Assembly (NCBI RefSeq): GCF_010093065.1
Contig: NZ_CP048113.1
Span: 3,162,001-3,226,000 of the forward strand
From: Chitinophaga agri
Lineage (GTDB): Bacteria; Bacteroidota; Bacteroidia; Chitinophagales; Chitinophagaceae
Reading direction: 5' to 3'
DNA length: 64,000 nt
Below the pieces are notes generated by a model. The model did no database searches, was not told the origin of the DNA, and worked only from the letters and a program-made list of their open reading frames with translations. Shown one piece after another: positions 35,751 through 46,129 of this stretch; the stretch's first letter is position 1; each line of letters begins with the position of its first letter. Both the position numbers and the translations under genes were made by a program.

Positions 35751-38483
35751 TTATTGAACAAAAGATGTAACGATCCATCTGCTATCAGCACCAGAATAGA
35801 TCAGGCTCACAGAGCCCTGACCATTTGTTTTGATGGTATTGCCCATTGTATTGATCCTGTTAATGTCGGTTCCTCCACCCTGGTTTGCAATGGTCATATC
35901 GTTACCAGAAGCATTGAAAATAGTGATCATACGGCCATCCGTTCCACCTGCAATACTGTTTATCGTAAAATCACCACTGGCAGAAACCCGGATAAAGGTA
36001 GCCGTGCCGATATTCAGGTTCGTATTAGCACCGTTGTTGTTACTGGCTGTTAACGTCGGACCGTTACCATTGGTACCAACCGTCAGGGTCGTGGTACTTC
36101 CACTACCCGCAGTACCAACACTCACATCGCCATTGCTGTTAATAACCAGTGGAGAACCACTACCAGAAGGCAGGTTGGCGATACGTAGTACATCATTGTT
36201 AGCGTCTATGTGTAAACGTTTTGCCGGAGTGGCACCTGCCAGACCAATACCCACGTTATTATTCTGCAAACGCATGATCTCAGTGAATGTTCCCGGAGAA
36301 GGTGCATAGGTATAGCTTTTGAAAACAATCGGCTCATCGCCATCATCCCCGATGATAAATTCAAATCCGCCGTTATTGTTCGTACCGGTTGCACCAAATT
36401 CGAAATAATCTGTTCCGGCAGAACTACCTTTCATACGGAAGTTCCCGTCTGCAGTTGTCCACATCTTTGGTTTATAGAAGCTTACTGATGCAGGCACCGA
36501 AAACTGTAGTGCGGAACGCATATACGTTACCATCTCATCGTTATCGGTATAATCTGTATAGCCTTCTGTGAGACCCAATGTTTGTCTGCGTCCAAATTCC
36601 AGCAATGGCGTGTTATTGGACCTGATCACCATTCTATTGTCATCAGTAGTACCAAGGAACTGGTTATTGGCATCAACACCACTGTTACCACTGATCAGCC
36701 AGTTATTCGCTGCCGCATTCTGCGTAACGATCACATCGCCGTTGTTGTTAATCGACAATACCTTACTGTTGTAGGCCTGTACCGTTGCAGCGTTGAGGTC
36801 CTTTAAACGCAGGCCTGATATGCCGGTAGCAGCAGTAGTACCTGCTACCTCCAATGTGTTGTTGGGAGCATTGGTTCCTATACCCAGGCGGTTAGTCGTA
36901 TTGTTCCAGAAAAGGTTCGTATTCTTTTGAGATACCAGTCCGCTGGCGCCCGCGAACAATATAGAACCAGCTGTCATAGATGTCAGCGAGAGGTTATTTC
37001 CTATAGTACCGTTACCACTGATGGAGAAGTTAGCCGTCTGTATGCCGGCGCTGATATTCTGGATATAGTTACCCGAACCTGCAGGCAGATCAGTAGCGGC
37101 TAAAGCACTACCTGTAGTCACGCGTCCCTTGGCATCTACAGTTACTTTAGTATAGGTGCCGGCGGTGACACCACTGTTTGCCAGTGTTACAGGAATACTG
37201 GTCGTACCGCTACCAGTTGCATCACCGGTTAAGGTAATGGTAGTGGAAGATGCAGCAGGCGTATAATATTCAAAACCGTTGGCGGCGCTGTTTACTCTGA
37301 TCGATTGTCCGGCGGTTCCGTAGTAGTTAATACCCAGACCACCTCTTGCAATAGGGAAAACACCAGTCGTTATTTTAGCAGCATCCAGGTTCGGGATGTC
37401 ACCAGCGGCCAGTGTGGTACCATATGTGACCCTCCCTTTCGCATCGGTGGTTACTTTGGTATAGGTACCGGCAGTACCAACGTTCACAAGTGAAGTATTC
37501 ACAGAATAAAAGTTGCCTGTAGCTGTGACATCACCGTTAAAGTTGGGTGTAGAGGTCAAAGCTACATAGTCATTTGACCATTCAATACCACTACCATCTG
37601 CTTTTACTTTCATCACATCTTTGGCGGAACCGAGGTAGTTGATACCAGTACCTCCTCTCGCCACTGGCAGCACACCACTGTTGATCTTTGACGCATCGAG
37701 GCCAGGGATATCGCTCGCGTCAAGCGCTCTGAAAGACGGCTGTCCGGTACCCCATGAAGGAGCAGCAAATACCAGGTTTCTGGCCTGATCATTGAAAGCA
37801 GCCGTTAAGGTACCGGTTGAGGTCACCGGACTATTTGTTACGTTGAATATGGAAGGCATAGATAATCCTACTGATGTCACAGTTCCGGCACTGCCGGCCG
37901 TCGGCGCTTTGGGAATCCATCTACCCGTTCCGTTATCCCAGGTTAATACATCATTATTGTTAGGCGTATTATTGGAAACATTCCTTCCCTGGAGTTGGGA
38001 AGCGTTCCAGAGCGCAGAAGTATTTAAAGCGGAGATCACTCCACCTCCAGTAAGGCTGATACCAGTACCGGCACTGAATGCGGCCCTTGCCCTTGCATCT
38101 GTGTAATACAGGTTTACAGACTCAGAAATATCGTTGGTGGTTAATGTTACGGCAGGACCTGTTTGTCCATTCACCGATGTAATGCCAGTGGTAGTTGTTT
38201 CATCGATCAGTTTTCTCCACACACCATTTTTCCTGATGTAGAGCATTTTATCAGGAACATAGTAAATGATCATACCATCAGGTGCAGCGTTCAATGGCGC
38301 AACGCCGTAATTACTTACACGGGGCATTAATAAACCCTGTTTATCACTGTTCAGTTCTAACAATGCAGATTTCTCGATCACGGTAGGAGCAGCTCCCAGC
38401 TTCAATTGCTGAGCGTGTGTAAGAGCGGGTAGTAACATCACACACAATCCAAGTAGACCGCTGCGACAATTCAATATTTTCAT
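35751..38483 (-). CDS. Secreted tail-fibre-like surface protein
   Basis: This 910-residue protein has a signal peptide (1-24, ending THAQ) and an N-terminal module (KSALLELNSDKQGLLMPRV, then MIIYYVPDKMLYIRKNGVW) shared with the next gene. The rest is built from short repeats as in phage tail fibres: LYYTDARARAAF, DIPGLDASKINSGVLPVARGGTG, TYTKVTTDAKGRVT twice, LGIGTNAPNNTLEVAGT. The C-terminal domain (GRMITIFNASG to SRWIVTS) resembles the receptor-tip domains of such fibres. No T9SS sorting domain is seen. Trimeric fibre structure is an inference. Confidence 0.75.
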   Translation of the reverse strand: MKILNCRSGLLGLCVMLLPALTHAQQLKLGAAPTVIEKSALLELNSDKQGLLMPRVSNYGVAPLNAAPDGMIIYYVPDKMLYIRKNGVWRKLIDETTTTGITSVNGQTGPAVTLTTNDISESVNLYYTDARARAAFSAGTGISLTGGGVISALNTSALWNASQLQGRNVSNNTPNNNDVLTWDNGTGRWIPKAPTAGSAGTVTSVGLSMPSIFNVTNSPVTSTGTLTAAFNDQARNLVFAAPSWGTGQPSFRALDASDIPGLDASKINSGVLPVARGGTGINYLGSAKDVMKVKADGSGIEWSNDYVALTSTPNFNGDVTATGNFYSVNTSLVNVGTAGTYTKVTTDAKGRVTYGTTLAAGDIPNLDAAKITTGVFPIARGGLGINYYGTAGQSIRVNSAANGFEYYTPAASSTTITLTGDATGSGTTSIPVTLANSGVTAGTYTKVTVDAKGRVTTGSALAATDLPAGSGNYIQNISAGIQTANFSISGNGTIGNNLSLTSMTAGSILFAGASGLVSQKNTNLFWNNTTNRLGIGTNAPNNTLEVAGTTAATGISGLRLKDLNAATVQAYNSKVLSINNNGDVIVTQNAAANNWLISGNSGVDANNQFLGTTDDNRMVIRSNNTPLLEFGRRQTLGLTEGYTDYTDNDEMVTYMRSALQFSVPASVSFYKPKMWTTADGNFRMKGSSAGTDYFEFGATGTNNNGGFEFIIGDDGDEPIVFKSYTYAPSPGTFTEIMRLQNNNVGIGLAGATPAKRLHIDANNDVLRIANLPSGSGSPLVINSNGDVSVGTAGSGSTTTLTVGTNGNGPTLTASNNNGANTNLNIGTATFIRVSASGDFTINSIAGGTDGRMITIFNASGNDMTIANQGGGTDINRINTMGNTIKTNGQGSVSLIYSGADSRWIVTSFVQ

Positions 38484-38523
38484 AGGTCTTTAAAGGTTGC
38501 AGGAAATGCTGAGAAGCATGAAT

Positions 38524-38552
38524 AACAGGAGCAGTGGTTCACTGCTCCTGTT
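38524..38552 (-). terminator. Hairpin between the two tail-fibre-like genes
   Basis: A perfect 13-bp stem AACAGGAGCAGTG / CACTGCTCCTGTT with a GTT loop. The T tract after it on the minus strand is short (ATTCATG), so it may reduce rather than end transcription into the downstream gene. Confidence 0.7.
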
Positions 38553-38567
38553 AGATAATATTTCTGA

Positions 38568-40394
38568 TTATTTCCGGATGATGTACCAGTTAGTACCATC
38601 AGTTTGTATAGTTACGAAGGTCCAGTCGTTATAGATCATATAATCCGCACCACCTTCGATTGTAGCGGTAGTTGGCAGGATCCTGACTGTGTTGTTGATA
38701 TCGCCTGTACCAATCTTTTTGATGGTGTAGATACGACCTGCAATAGCAGCAGTCGGAGCCGGCAGAGTGATGGTCAGTGAACCACCGGTTGCATCCGCCA
38801 GAATGGTGTTATCATTAGCAGTTACTGTGTAAGAGCCGGTAGTTTTATAGATCTTCATCTGTACGGAACCGTTCACTTCCAGGGTAGAGTTAGCCGGAGC
38901 AGCAGAACCTACAGCTACACCTGCAGCGAAACTCTTGTTACCCGCGAAGCTCTGGTTACCGGTAGATACAACACCTCGCTGGGCAGCAGTGTGAGAAGCA
39001 TCAACTGCGCTTGCGTTTGGCAAATTAAACGATACATCATTGGCAGTGGCCTGAATATCGAAGTTAGTGCCAACGCTGTCAGTTTTGAAAGCCACATTCA
39101 CATTATCAGTAGTACCAGTACCTGCATTGATGGTACGGATCGCTTTAGAGATCGCATCCAGATCAAAAGGTCTTTTGGTTACGGCACTACCTTCACGTAC
39201 TAACACATCATAAGATGCAGCAGTAGCAGCGTTTGCCACGCTATTCAGCGTAACAGGGCCATTGAGTGTGGTTGCGTTAGTGACAGCCAGTGTATTCAGT
39301 GTGGATGCACCGCTTACAGTCAGCGTACCACCTAAGTTGGTATTACCGGTTACATCTAACGTACTACCTACAGTGGTAGCGCCGGTCAGTGTACTGGTGC
39401 CGGTTACAGCTAAAGTATTGGATAAGGTGGTGGCACCTGTTACATTTAATGTGTTACCTACTGTGGTCGCACCATTGAAGGTCTTGTCTCCACCGAAGGT
39501 TTGTGTACCCGTAGTGACAATACCAGCCTGGGTTGCACCGGCAGCCACCAGTTCCAGTTTATAGCTGGCAGTTGCTGCATCATAGGTAATACGTCCACCT
39601 CTGTTAGCTTCAGCAGCAGCTACGGTTGTAATGAAATCAGCGATGGTCATGTTTGTACCGCTGGACAATGCCTGCAGTTTATCCCAGTCTGATTTTTTCA
39701 GGAAACCATAAGTCGCGGTGGTAGATGGTGCCAGGATCGGCGCATTTACAGTGATCTGCCCGGTAGCAGCATCTTCAGTTACGTTGAACTGCGCATTAGC
39801 AGAGTCGGCGCTGGTTTTGATATTGGCAAGCAGGCTATTGAAAGCGGTTTGCGGCAGAGATCTCTTAGAAACGATACCAGTAGTGGGATTCAGCAATAAT
39901 ACGTCCAGCAGCGCATTATTTACATTAACAGCGGCAAACTTCAGCTGTCCGTCAGTCTGTACACCGATAGCTTCAGTTGCGTTGGTACGGATAGAGAGCG
40001 GCTGCGCATCAGAAGTTCCGATATAATCAGTAGCCGTAGTACCTGCGTTACCTTTGAGGCTCCAGTTGGCCATAGCATCACCGGCACTGGCGATCTTCAC
40101 CCAGGCCCCTGCTCTTCTCATATATACTCCGTCATTAGCGGGAGTACCACTGGCCAGGTATACGATCATACCATCCACGGGATCAGTCCCTATAGCGGCA
40201 TCAATAGCGGTGAAGTTGGGTACCCTTGGCAGCAGGAGACCCTGTTTGGTACTATTCAACTCGAGTATCGCTGATTTAGTGATCTGGGACGGATTATCAC
40301 CGATTTTCATCTGAGCGTTAGCCGCTGTAGCTGCGAGGGTGATACCACCAGCCAGAACAAGCGTACGGGAAGTGTTACGTATAACTGATTTCAT
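38568..40394 (-). CDS. Secreted repeat protein, tail-fibre-like
   Basis: This 608-residue protein has a signal peptide (1-27, ending AANAQ), the shared module KSAILELNSTKQGLLLPRV and VDGMIVYLASGTPANDGVYMRR, a middle region with NAPILAPSTTATYGFLKKSDWDKL (a phage tail style linker), then about six imperfect repeats near 298-380 of the form TLxVTGxTTLxxTLxVTG. The end resembles the C-terminus of the neighbour: GRIYTIKKIGTGDINNTV and WTFVTIQTDGTNWYI. It is first in the operon. Its function is unknown; adhesion or receptor binding is likely. Confidence 0.75.
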   Translation of the reverse strand: MKSVIRNTSRTLVLAGGITLAATAANAQMKIGDNPSQITKSAILELNSTKQGLLLPRVPNFTAIDAAIGTDPVDGMIVYLASGTPANDGVYMRRAGAWVKIASAGDAMANWSLKGNAGTTATDYIGTSDAQPLSIRTNATEAIGVQTDGQLKFAAVNVNNALLDVLLLNPTTGIVSKRSLPQTAFNSLLANIKTSADSANAQFNVTEDAATGQITVNAPILAPSTTATYGFLKKSDWDKLQALSSGTNMTIADFITTVAAAEANRGGRITYDAATASYKLELVAAGATQAGIVTTGTQTFGGDKTFNGATTVGNTLNVTGATTLSNTLAVTGTSTLTGATTVGSTLDVTGNTNLGGTLTVSGASTLNTLAVTNATTLNGPVTLNSVANAATAASYDVLVREGSAVTKRPFDLDAISKAIRTINAGTGTTDNVNVAFKTDSVGTNFDIQATANDVSFNLPNASAVDASHTAAQRGVVSTGNQSFAGNKSFAAGVAVGSAAPANSTLEVNGSVQMKIYKTTGSYTVTANDNTILADATGGSLTITLPAPTAAIAGRIYTIKKIGTGDINNTVRILPTTATIEGGADYMIYNDWTFVTIQTDGTNWYIIRK

Positions 40395-40898
40395 AGTATA
40401 GGGATAGATATATTTATATTATCTGTTAATTAATTAAATAGTATCTGGCATCTGCAAACGATCCATCACACTCAGGGTCATAGTTTTCCTGTTGTACCAT
40501 TGCATGACACAACAGGTCACTACCTGTGTTTGCGGTTTAGCTCAGTCTTTCCGTAAAATGTAGGTTAAAAAGTTGTGGATGTCTTATTGTTCACATGTAT
40601 CCGTTTACGAATGTCGCTATATGCTGACACGCCAGACGAGCCCGGCAGTAATATTGTATGGTGCAAATATCTAATATTATTGACATTCTGTTATGACATG
40701 AACGTATCATTTTGGCAAATAGTGTTGTTTCATATAGCATTGATTATCATTTATATATTTTTTCGCATACTGAAAAGGGACTGATAATCATATCCCTGAA
40801 TTCAGGGATATCGCTTTGACATAACACATTAATGTTATAAAAGATATATCCATATGATATACTGCGCGTTTTTATTCCCGAACGGATGGGTATATAAA
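40395..40898. other. Intergenic region between the surface operon and clpC
   Basis: About 500 bp without a convincing gene. A 69-codon ORF on the plus strand (40575-40784) encodes a hydrophobic peptide with no recognisable start context. A perfect 22-bp palindrome ATATCCCTGAA / TTCAGGGATAT lies at 40790-40811. Confidence 0.6.
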
Positions 40899-40927
40899 CA
40901 AAAAATCCCGGACTTACGCCCGGGATT
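40899..40927 (-). terminator. Intrinsic terminator of clpC
   Basis: On the minus strand AATCCCGG-GCGTAAGT-CCGGGATT is followed by TTTTTTG. Confidence 0.88.
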
Positions 40928-40959
40928 CTATTAAAACAATGTCTATCAACTATGGCTTA

Positions 40960-43494
40960 TTATGCCTCTGATTTTTCGGATTTGTTACTTTTTGAAGAGT
41001 TCTTCAAGGTGAAGATCAGTTTCTGATTTTCCTTGTCGAGATCCGCAATCAATACATCGCCGTTATGAATATTCATATTCAGTATTTCCTCCGCCAGCGG
41101 GTCTTCCAGGTATTTCTGGATGGCTCTGTGCAGTGGACGGGCACCGAACTGCTGATCGTAACCTTTCTCTGCCAGGAAGCCTTTGGCCTCTTCTGTCAGT
41201 TCCAGGCTGAAGCCCAGGTTGTTCAGGCGTTTCAGCACACTCTGCATCGTGATATCTATGATAGTATAGATATGCTCTTTGCTTAGAGAGTTGAATATGA
41301 TCACGTCGTCGATACGGTTCAGGAACTCAGGAGAGAAGGTACGTTTCAGTGCTTTTTCAATTACTGATTTTGTGTTGTCTTCTTCTGTGTTTGCTTTTGC
41401 AGTGGTGGTGAAACCAACACCTGCACCGAAATCTTTCAACTGGCGTACACCAATGTTAGAAGTCATGATGATGAGGGTGTTCTTGAAATCCACCTTACGA
41501 CCCAGACCATCGGTCAGGATACCATCGTCCAGCACCTGTAACAGGATGTTGTAGATGTCAGGGTGAGCTTTCTCGATCTCATCCAGGAGGATAACGGAGT
41601 AAGGCTTGCGGCGTACTTTTTCAGTCAGCTGACCACCTTCTTCATAACCAACATATCCCGGAGGCGCACCTATCAGACGGCTTACAGAGAATTTCTCCAT
41701 ATATTCACTCATGTCGATGCGGATCAGGCTATCTTCAGAGTCGAACATATAGCGGGCCAGGGATTTAGCCAGCTCGGTTTTACCAACCCCGGTAGGTCCG
41801 AGGAAGATGAAGGTACCGATTGGTTTTTTAGGATCTTTCAACCCTACCCTGTTACGCTGAATGGCCTTTGTTACTTTAGAGATGGCTTCATCCTGACCAA
41901 CTACAGCGCCTTTCAGGTCTTCACCCATACGACGGAGTTTTTCAGTTTCGGCCTGTACCATACGTTTAACAGGGATACCTGTCATCATGCTCACTACTTC
42001 AGCGATAGCTTCTTCGTCGATCGGGTAGCGTTTGTGTTTCACTTCTTCTTCCCACACATTTTTCGCACGCTCCAGGTCTTCTCCGAGTTTCTTTTCGGTA
42101 TCGCGTAATGCAGCTGCTTCTTCGAAACGCTGGCTCTTAACTACTTTGTTCTTTTCCTGTTTGATGTCTTCGATCTGTTTTTCCAGGTCGAGGATATTCT
42201 GCGGAACATTGATGTTCTTCAGGTGTACTCTTGCGCCCACTTCATCCAGTACGTCAATAGCCTTGTCAGGTAACAGACGGTCTGTCATATAGCGATCACT
42301 GAGTTTCACACATGCATCAATAGCGTCCTGTGAATAGCTCACGTTATGGTATTCTTCATAGCGTGGTTTTATATTATTCAGGATCTGAATAGTCTCATCC
42401 ACGGTTGGAGGTTCTACCATTACTTTCTGGAAACGACGGTCTAATGCACCATCTTTCTCGATGTACATACGGTATTCATCCAGGGTGGATGCACCGATGC
42501 ACTGAAGTTCTCCACGAGCCAGTGCCGGTTTGAAGATGTTGGAAGCGTCCAGGGAACCGGAAGCGCCGCCCGCACCAACAATGGTATGGATCTCATCTAT
42601 GAAGAGAATGACATCGCGGTTCTTTTCCAGTTCGTTCATGATGGCTTTCATCCTTTCTTCGAACTGTCCGCGGTATTTTGTACCTGCCACCAGGGCTGCC
42701 AGATCTAGGCTTACGACGCGTTTGTCAAACAGTACGCGGGACACTTTACGCTGCACGATACGCAACGCCAGGCCTTCCACGATGGCTGTTTTACCCACGC
42801 CCGGTTCCCCGATGAGGATCGGATTGTTCTTTTTACGGCGGGACAATATCTGCGATACACGCTCAATTTCCTGCTCGCGGCCAACAATAGGGTCTAAGCT
42901 GCCACTCTCGGCCAGCTTTGTAATATCCCTGCCGAAATTATCCAGCACAGGGGTTTTTGACTTCGTATTGGTTTGCTTAGCCTTGGAGGCAAAACTCTTG
43001 CGCTCATCTTCAAACTCCTCCTCTCCAGGATCATCAAACTCCGCCTTAGGATCGGCTGATTTTACGAAGCCCAGCTCGTTTTTAAAAGTGTCGTAATCCA
43101 CGTCAAACTGTTGTAAGATTTGTGTACAAACGTTTTCTTTATTCTTGAGGATTGAAAGCATTAAGTGCTCTGTTTCTACGGTTGGGCTTTTTAGTGCCTT
43201 CGCCTCGAGCACGGTAACGCGTATTACCTTTTCTGCCTGCCTTGTGAGTGGTAGACTGTTGATATTGGCGATATTTTTTCCTGTTTTATCTTTTACGGCC
43301 AACTCAACCTCTTTACGAAGTTCATAAAGGTCTACATTTAAGGCCTGCAGAATTTTAACAGCTGTCCCTTCCCCTTCTCGAATTATGCCAAGCAGCAGGT
43401 GTTCTGTGCCGATGAAATCATTCCCTAAGCGTAAAGCTTCCTCCCTGCTAAACGAAATGATCTCCTTTACTTGCGGTGAAAAATTCTGGTCCAT
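40960..43494 (-). CDS. clpC: AAA+ ATPase ClpC of the Clp protease
   Basis: This 844-residue class I Clp/Hsp100 unfoldase feeds substrates to ClpP. It has a double Clp N domain (1-150: [13 protein letters not shown] and [10 protein letters not shown]), Walker A sites GEPGVGKTA (about 217) and GPTGVGKTE (about 560), a UVR-like middle region ([19 protein letters not shown]) and the C-terminal domain ending in a Lys/Ser-rich tail. The length fits ClpC. It is divergent from the STAS gene. ClpP is not in the window. Confidence 0.96.
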   Translation of the reverse strand: MDQNFSPQVKEIISFSREEALRLGNDFIGTEHLLLGIIREGEGTAVKILQALNVDLYELRKEVELAVKDKTGKNIANINSLPLTRQAEKVIRVTVLEAKALKSPTVETEHLMLSILKNKENVCTQILQQFDVDYDTFKNELGFVKSADPKAEFDDPGEEEFEDERKSFASKAKQTNTKSKTPVLDNFGRDITKLAESGSLDPIVGREQEIERVSQILSRRKKNNPILIGEPGVGKTAIVEGLALRIVQRKVSRVLFDKRVVSLDLAALVAGTKYRGQFEERMKAIMNELEKNRDVILFIDEIHTIVGAGGASGSLDASNIFKPALARGELQCIGASTLDEYRMYIEKDGALDRRFQKVMVEPPTVDETIQILNNIKPRYEEYHNVSYSQDAIDACVKLSDRYMTDRLLPDKAIDVLDEVGARVHLKNINVPQNILDLEKQIEDIKQEKNKVVKSQRFEEAAALRDTEKKLGEDLERAKNVWEEEVKHKRYPIDEEAIAEVVSMMTGIPVKRMVQAETEKLRRMGEDLKGAVVGQDEAISKVTKAIQRNRVGLKDPKKPIGTFIFLGPTGVGKTELAKSLARYMFDSEDSLIRIDMSEYMEKFSVSRLIGAPPGYVGYEEGGQLTEKVRRKPYSVILLDEIEKAHPDIYNILLQVLDDGILTDGLGRKVDFKNTLIIMTSNIGVRQLKDFGAGVGFTTTAKANTEEDNTKSVIEKALKRTFSPEFLNRIDDVIIFNSLSKEHIYTIIDITMQSVLKRLNNLGFSLELTEEAKGFLAEKGYDQQFGARPLHRAIQKYLEDPLAEEILNMNIHNGDVLIADLDKENQKLIFTLKNSSKSNKSEKSEA

Positions 43495-43689
43495 TGTGAG
43501 AATATTAAATTATTAAAACCCTTACGGGGACTTGCTTATACAATATTAGCAAATAATTTTGATTTACCTTTACCCTAACACTTTAATAGTACAAGTATAC
43601 AATTAAGGCCAGTGAAGTAAGAAAGAAGGCTGTTATTTGGCAGGATTCCCGATTACTTATTTACTAACTTATAAAAGAAAATCTTGCTT

Positions 43690-44064
43690 ATGGAATTCAA
43701 AATTGATACCAAAGAAAAAATACTGGTTGTACAGCCTCAAATTAAGCAACTGGATGCTAATTTGTCAGCCGGGTTTACTAAAGAGGTATCTGAATTACCA
43801 GACCTGGAAGGTCGCAACCTCATACTGGACATGGGCTTGGTGGAAAATGCGGATGAGAGTGGGATTAAAGCCATTTTAACAGTATATCACCAGCAGTATG
43901 ACAGCGGCCTATCCTGTGCCGTAACCGGCCTTAACAGCACTTTAACAAATGCCCTTAAAAATGCGGATGATTCCGTGTATAATGTTGTCCCTACTATGTC
44001 TGAAGCAATTGATATGGTAATGATGGAGGATCTTGAGAGGGAATTATTGCAGGACGAAGAATAA
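43690..44064 (+). CDS. STAS-domain protein (anti-sigma-factor-antagonist-like)
   Basis: This 124-residue protein has one STAS domain: beta strands MEFKIDTKEKILVV and helix-loop NLILDMGLVENADESGIKAILTVYH. In SpoIIAA-type proteins the loop is DSSG, with the first Ser phosphorylated; here it is DESG, so Glu replaces the phospho-acceptor. The protein may act constitutively or bind something else. The start is the ATG at 43690; a TTG two codons upstream is less likely. No anti-sigma kinase gene is adjacent. Divergent from clpC; rnz follows 105 bp later. Confidence 0.85.
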   Translation: MEFKIDTKEKILVVQPQIKQLDANLSAGFTKEVSELPDLEGRNLILDMGLVENADESGIKAILTVYHQQYDSGLSCAVTGLNSTLTNALKNADDSVYNVVPTMSEAIDMVMMEDLERELLQDEE

Positions 44065-44169
44065 TTTTTTCTCCTGCTCACATATTGATGCCCTATTTTT
44101 CCGGTATGTGGAAATACGTTCCATTTCCCGGAATAAATAAGGAAATTTGGTAATTATTTTTTTCCGTTC

Positions 44170-45078
44170 ATGTTTGCAGTCACCATATTAGGTAATAACT
44201 CAGCACTTCCCACGTTAGAAAGACACCCAACAGCTCAGATAGTTACATGTAATGATCAGCTGATACTGTTGGATTGCGGAGAAGGCACACAATTACAATT
44301 TGCGCGTTATAAGATCAGAAGAAGCCGCCTGAGATACATATTCATCAGTCACCTTCACGGAGATCATTATTTCGGCCTTATAGGGCTTTTAAATAGCCTT
44401 AGTCTGCTGGGCAGGCAGAATCCGCTGACGGTGTTCGGGCCCCCGGAACTGGAAACCATCATTCAGCTGCAGCTGCAATGCTCCGGTACCATCCTACAGT
44501 TCAAGCTGCAGTTCGTTCCCCTGACAGATGACAAACAAGGCGTTATCCTGGAAGATAAAGACCTGACGGTCAGCTTCTTCCCTGTACAGCACCGTATTCC
44601 CTGCTACGGATTTGTGTTTGAAATGCAGAAACGGAAGAGGAAGATCATTCCCGACCAGGCCAAGGCATATGAGATACCTGCTGCGTATTTCTCCCACCTC
44701 CAGGCGGGCGCTGATTATCAGCGTAAAGACGGGTTGCTTGTTAAAAACGACTGGGTGACCCTGCCACCTCCCAAAGGTAAAAAATATGTATATTTTGCTG
44801 ACACCGCCTTTTCGGAGTCACTGATCCCATACGCCAATGATGCGGACCTGGTATATCATGAAACTACCTATCTCGGCGATCTGGCGGAAAGAGCCGCTGA
44901 AAGATTTCATAGCACAACGGTACAGGCTGCCACACTGGCATTAAAGGCTGGAGCCCTCCGGCTTATTGTAGGGCACTTCTCATCGAAATACACCGATCTG
45001 ACCCCTTTTGAGACAGAATGCCGCGAAGTATTCCCCAATGCTGATGTGGCCATGGAAGGTACCAGCTATATTATCTGA
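44170..45078 (+). CDS. rnz: Ribonuclease Z
   Basis: This 302-residue metallo-beta-lactamase-fold enzyme matures tRNA 3' ends. The metal motif is HLHGDH (His61, His63, Asp65, His66), with LLDCGEGTQLQFARY (about 33-47), YHETTYL and VGHFSSKYTD near the C-terminus. Length fits the short (tRNase Z-S) form. It ends with a strong bidirectional hairpin shared with dapA. Confidence 0.95.
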   Translation: MFAVTILGNNSALPTLERHPTAQIVTCNDQLILLDCGEGTQLQFARYKIRRSRLRYIFISHLHGDHYFGLIGLLNSLSLLGRQNPLTVFGPPELETIIQLQLQCSGTILQFKLQFVPLTDDKQGVILEDKDLTVSFFPVQHRIPCYGFVFEMQKRKRKIIPDQAKAYEIPAAYFSHLQAGADYQRKDGLLVKNDWVTLPPPKGKKYVYFADTAFSESLIPYANDADLVYHETTYLGDLAERAAERFHSTTVQAATLALKAGALRLIVGHFSSKYTDLTPFETECREVFPNADVAMEGTSYII

Positions 45079-45097
45079 CAAATCTGTACAAAACAGC

Positions 45098-45135
45098 GAT
45101 CCCCGTGCTGCCAGGCAGCACGGGGATCCTTATTT
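45098..45135 (+). terminator. Bidirectional terminator between rnz and dapA
   Basis: A 13-bp perfect stem GATCCCCGTGCTG / CAGCACGGGGATC with a CCAGG loop, followed by CTTATTTT. Confidence 0.9.
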
Positions 45136-45149
45136 TACCGGTTACCGGT

Positions 45150-46028
45150 TTACTTGTAATTCTTGTTGAAAGCAGCGATACGGCTCTGTAAACCAGCGCT
45201 TACAGGCACTACCGGCAGGCGGAATACGTTCTCGATCAATCCACCTTCAGCCATAAACGCCTTCACACCAGCAGGATTATTCTCTTCAAACATCAGGTCG
45301 AAGGATTCCTGCAGCTTGTAATGCAGTTCACGTGCTTTGGCATTATCACTTGCCAGTGCAGCTCTTACCAGGTCAGCTACATCTTTCGCAAAATAGTTAG
45401 CTGCCACAGAGATCAGCCCGTCCATACCTGTAGCAATCTGAGGAAATGCCAGCGCATCATCACCACTGACAACCAGGAAGTCCTTCGGTTTATCCTTGAT
45501 GATCTGCATACACTGGATCATATCACCGCTGGCTTCTTTCATCGCCACGATGTTTTCTACCTCTTTTGCCAGACGCAGGGTTGTCTGCGCTGTCATATTA
45601 CGACCAGTCCTGCCGGGAACGTTATACAGGATGACAGGTTTCGGAGATGCTGCTGCAACGGCTTTATAATGTTGGAACAATCCTTCCTGGCTAGGCTTAC
45701 TGTAATACGGCGCAACGCTCAGTATCGCAGCTGCCTCGTCCAGTGGACAGGTTTCGAGTCGCTTGACTACGTCGCGGGTATTGTAGTCACCAATGCCTAC
45801 AACTACCGGCACACGCTTATTCACCTTTTCAAAGGTAAACTTCATAACGTCCAGCTTCTCTTCTGAGCTTAGTGTAGGCGTTTCTCCGGTCGTCCCCAGG
45901 GATACTACATAGTCAACCCCGCCGGAAATCACATGATCAATCACTTTCTCCAAAGCATTCCAGTCAATGCTTTCGTCTTTTTTAAAGGGCGTAACCAGTG
46001 CCACACCGGTGCCTTTCAATTGTTCCAT
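45150..46028 (-). CDS. dapA: 4-hydroxy-tetrahydrodipicolinate synthase
   Basis: This 292-residue class I aldolase condenses pyruvate with aspartate semialdehyde in lysine and diaminopimelate synthesis. The Schiff-base Lys is Lys164 (VAMKEASG), with Tyr135 in LYNVPGRTG and the GTTGET loop (45-50). Length is normal. The gene is convergent with rnz and about 100 bp from accA, which is upstream on the same strand. Confidence 0.96.
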   Translation of the reverse strand: MEQLKGTGVALVTPFKKDESIDWNALEKVIDHVISGGVDYVVSLGTTGETPTLSSEEKLDVMKFTFEKVNKRVPVVVGIGDYNTRDVVKRLETCPLDEAAAILSVAPYYSKPSQEGLFQHYKAVAAASPKPVILYNVPGRTGRNMTAQTTLRLAKEVENIVAMKEASGDMIQCMQIIKDKPKDFLVVSGDDALAFPQIATGMDGLISVAANYFAKDVADLVRAALASDNAKARELHYKLQESFDLMFEENNPAGVKAFMAEGGLIENVFRLPVVPVSAGLQSRIAAFNKNYK

Positions 46029-46129
46029 ATTGAGTGTAAATTCCAGATAACAAATTCCAAATCGCCCTCTTTATCAATCCTAAAGAGGTGCAAAGATGAC
46101 AATTTGGAACGGTATATAACGAAATATTT

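Noticed and set aside
38900..39560. Direct repeats in the tail-fibre-like gene considered as a CRISPR array
   Set aside because: The repeats are in frame, imperfect and code for TLxVTG units; there are no unique spacers of constant length or cas genes.
40575..40784. 69-codon hydrophobic ORF
   Set aside because: No promoter, no family resemblance, lies in AT-rich spacer; chance hydrophobic ORFs are common there.
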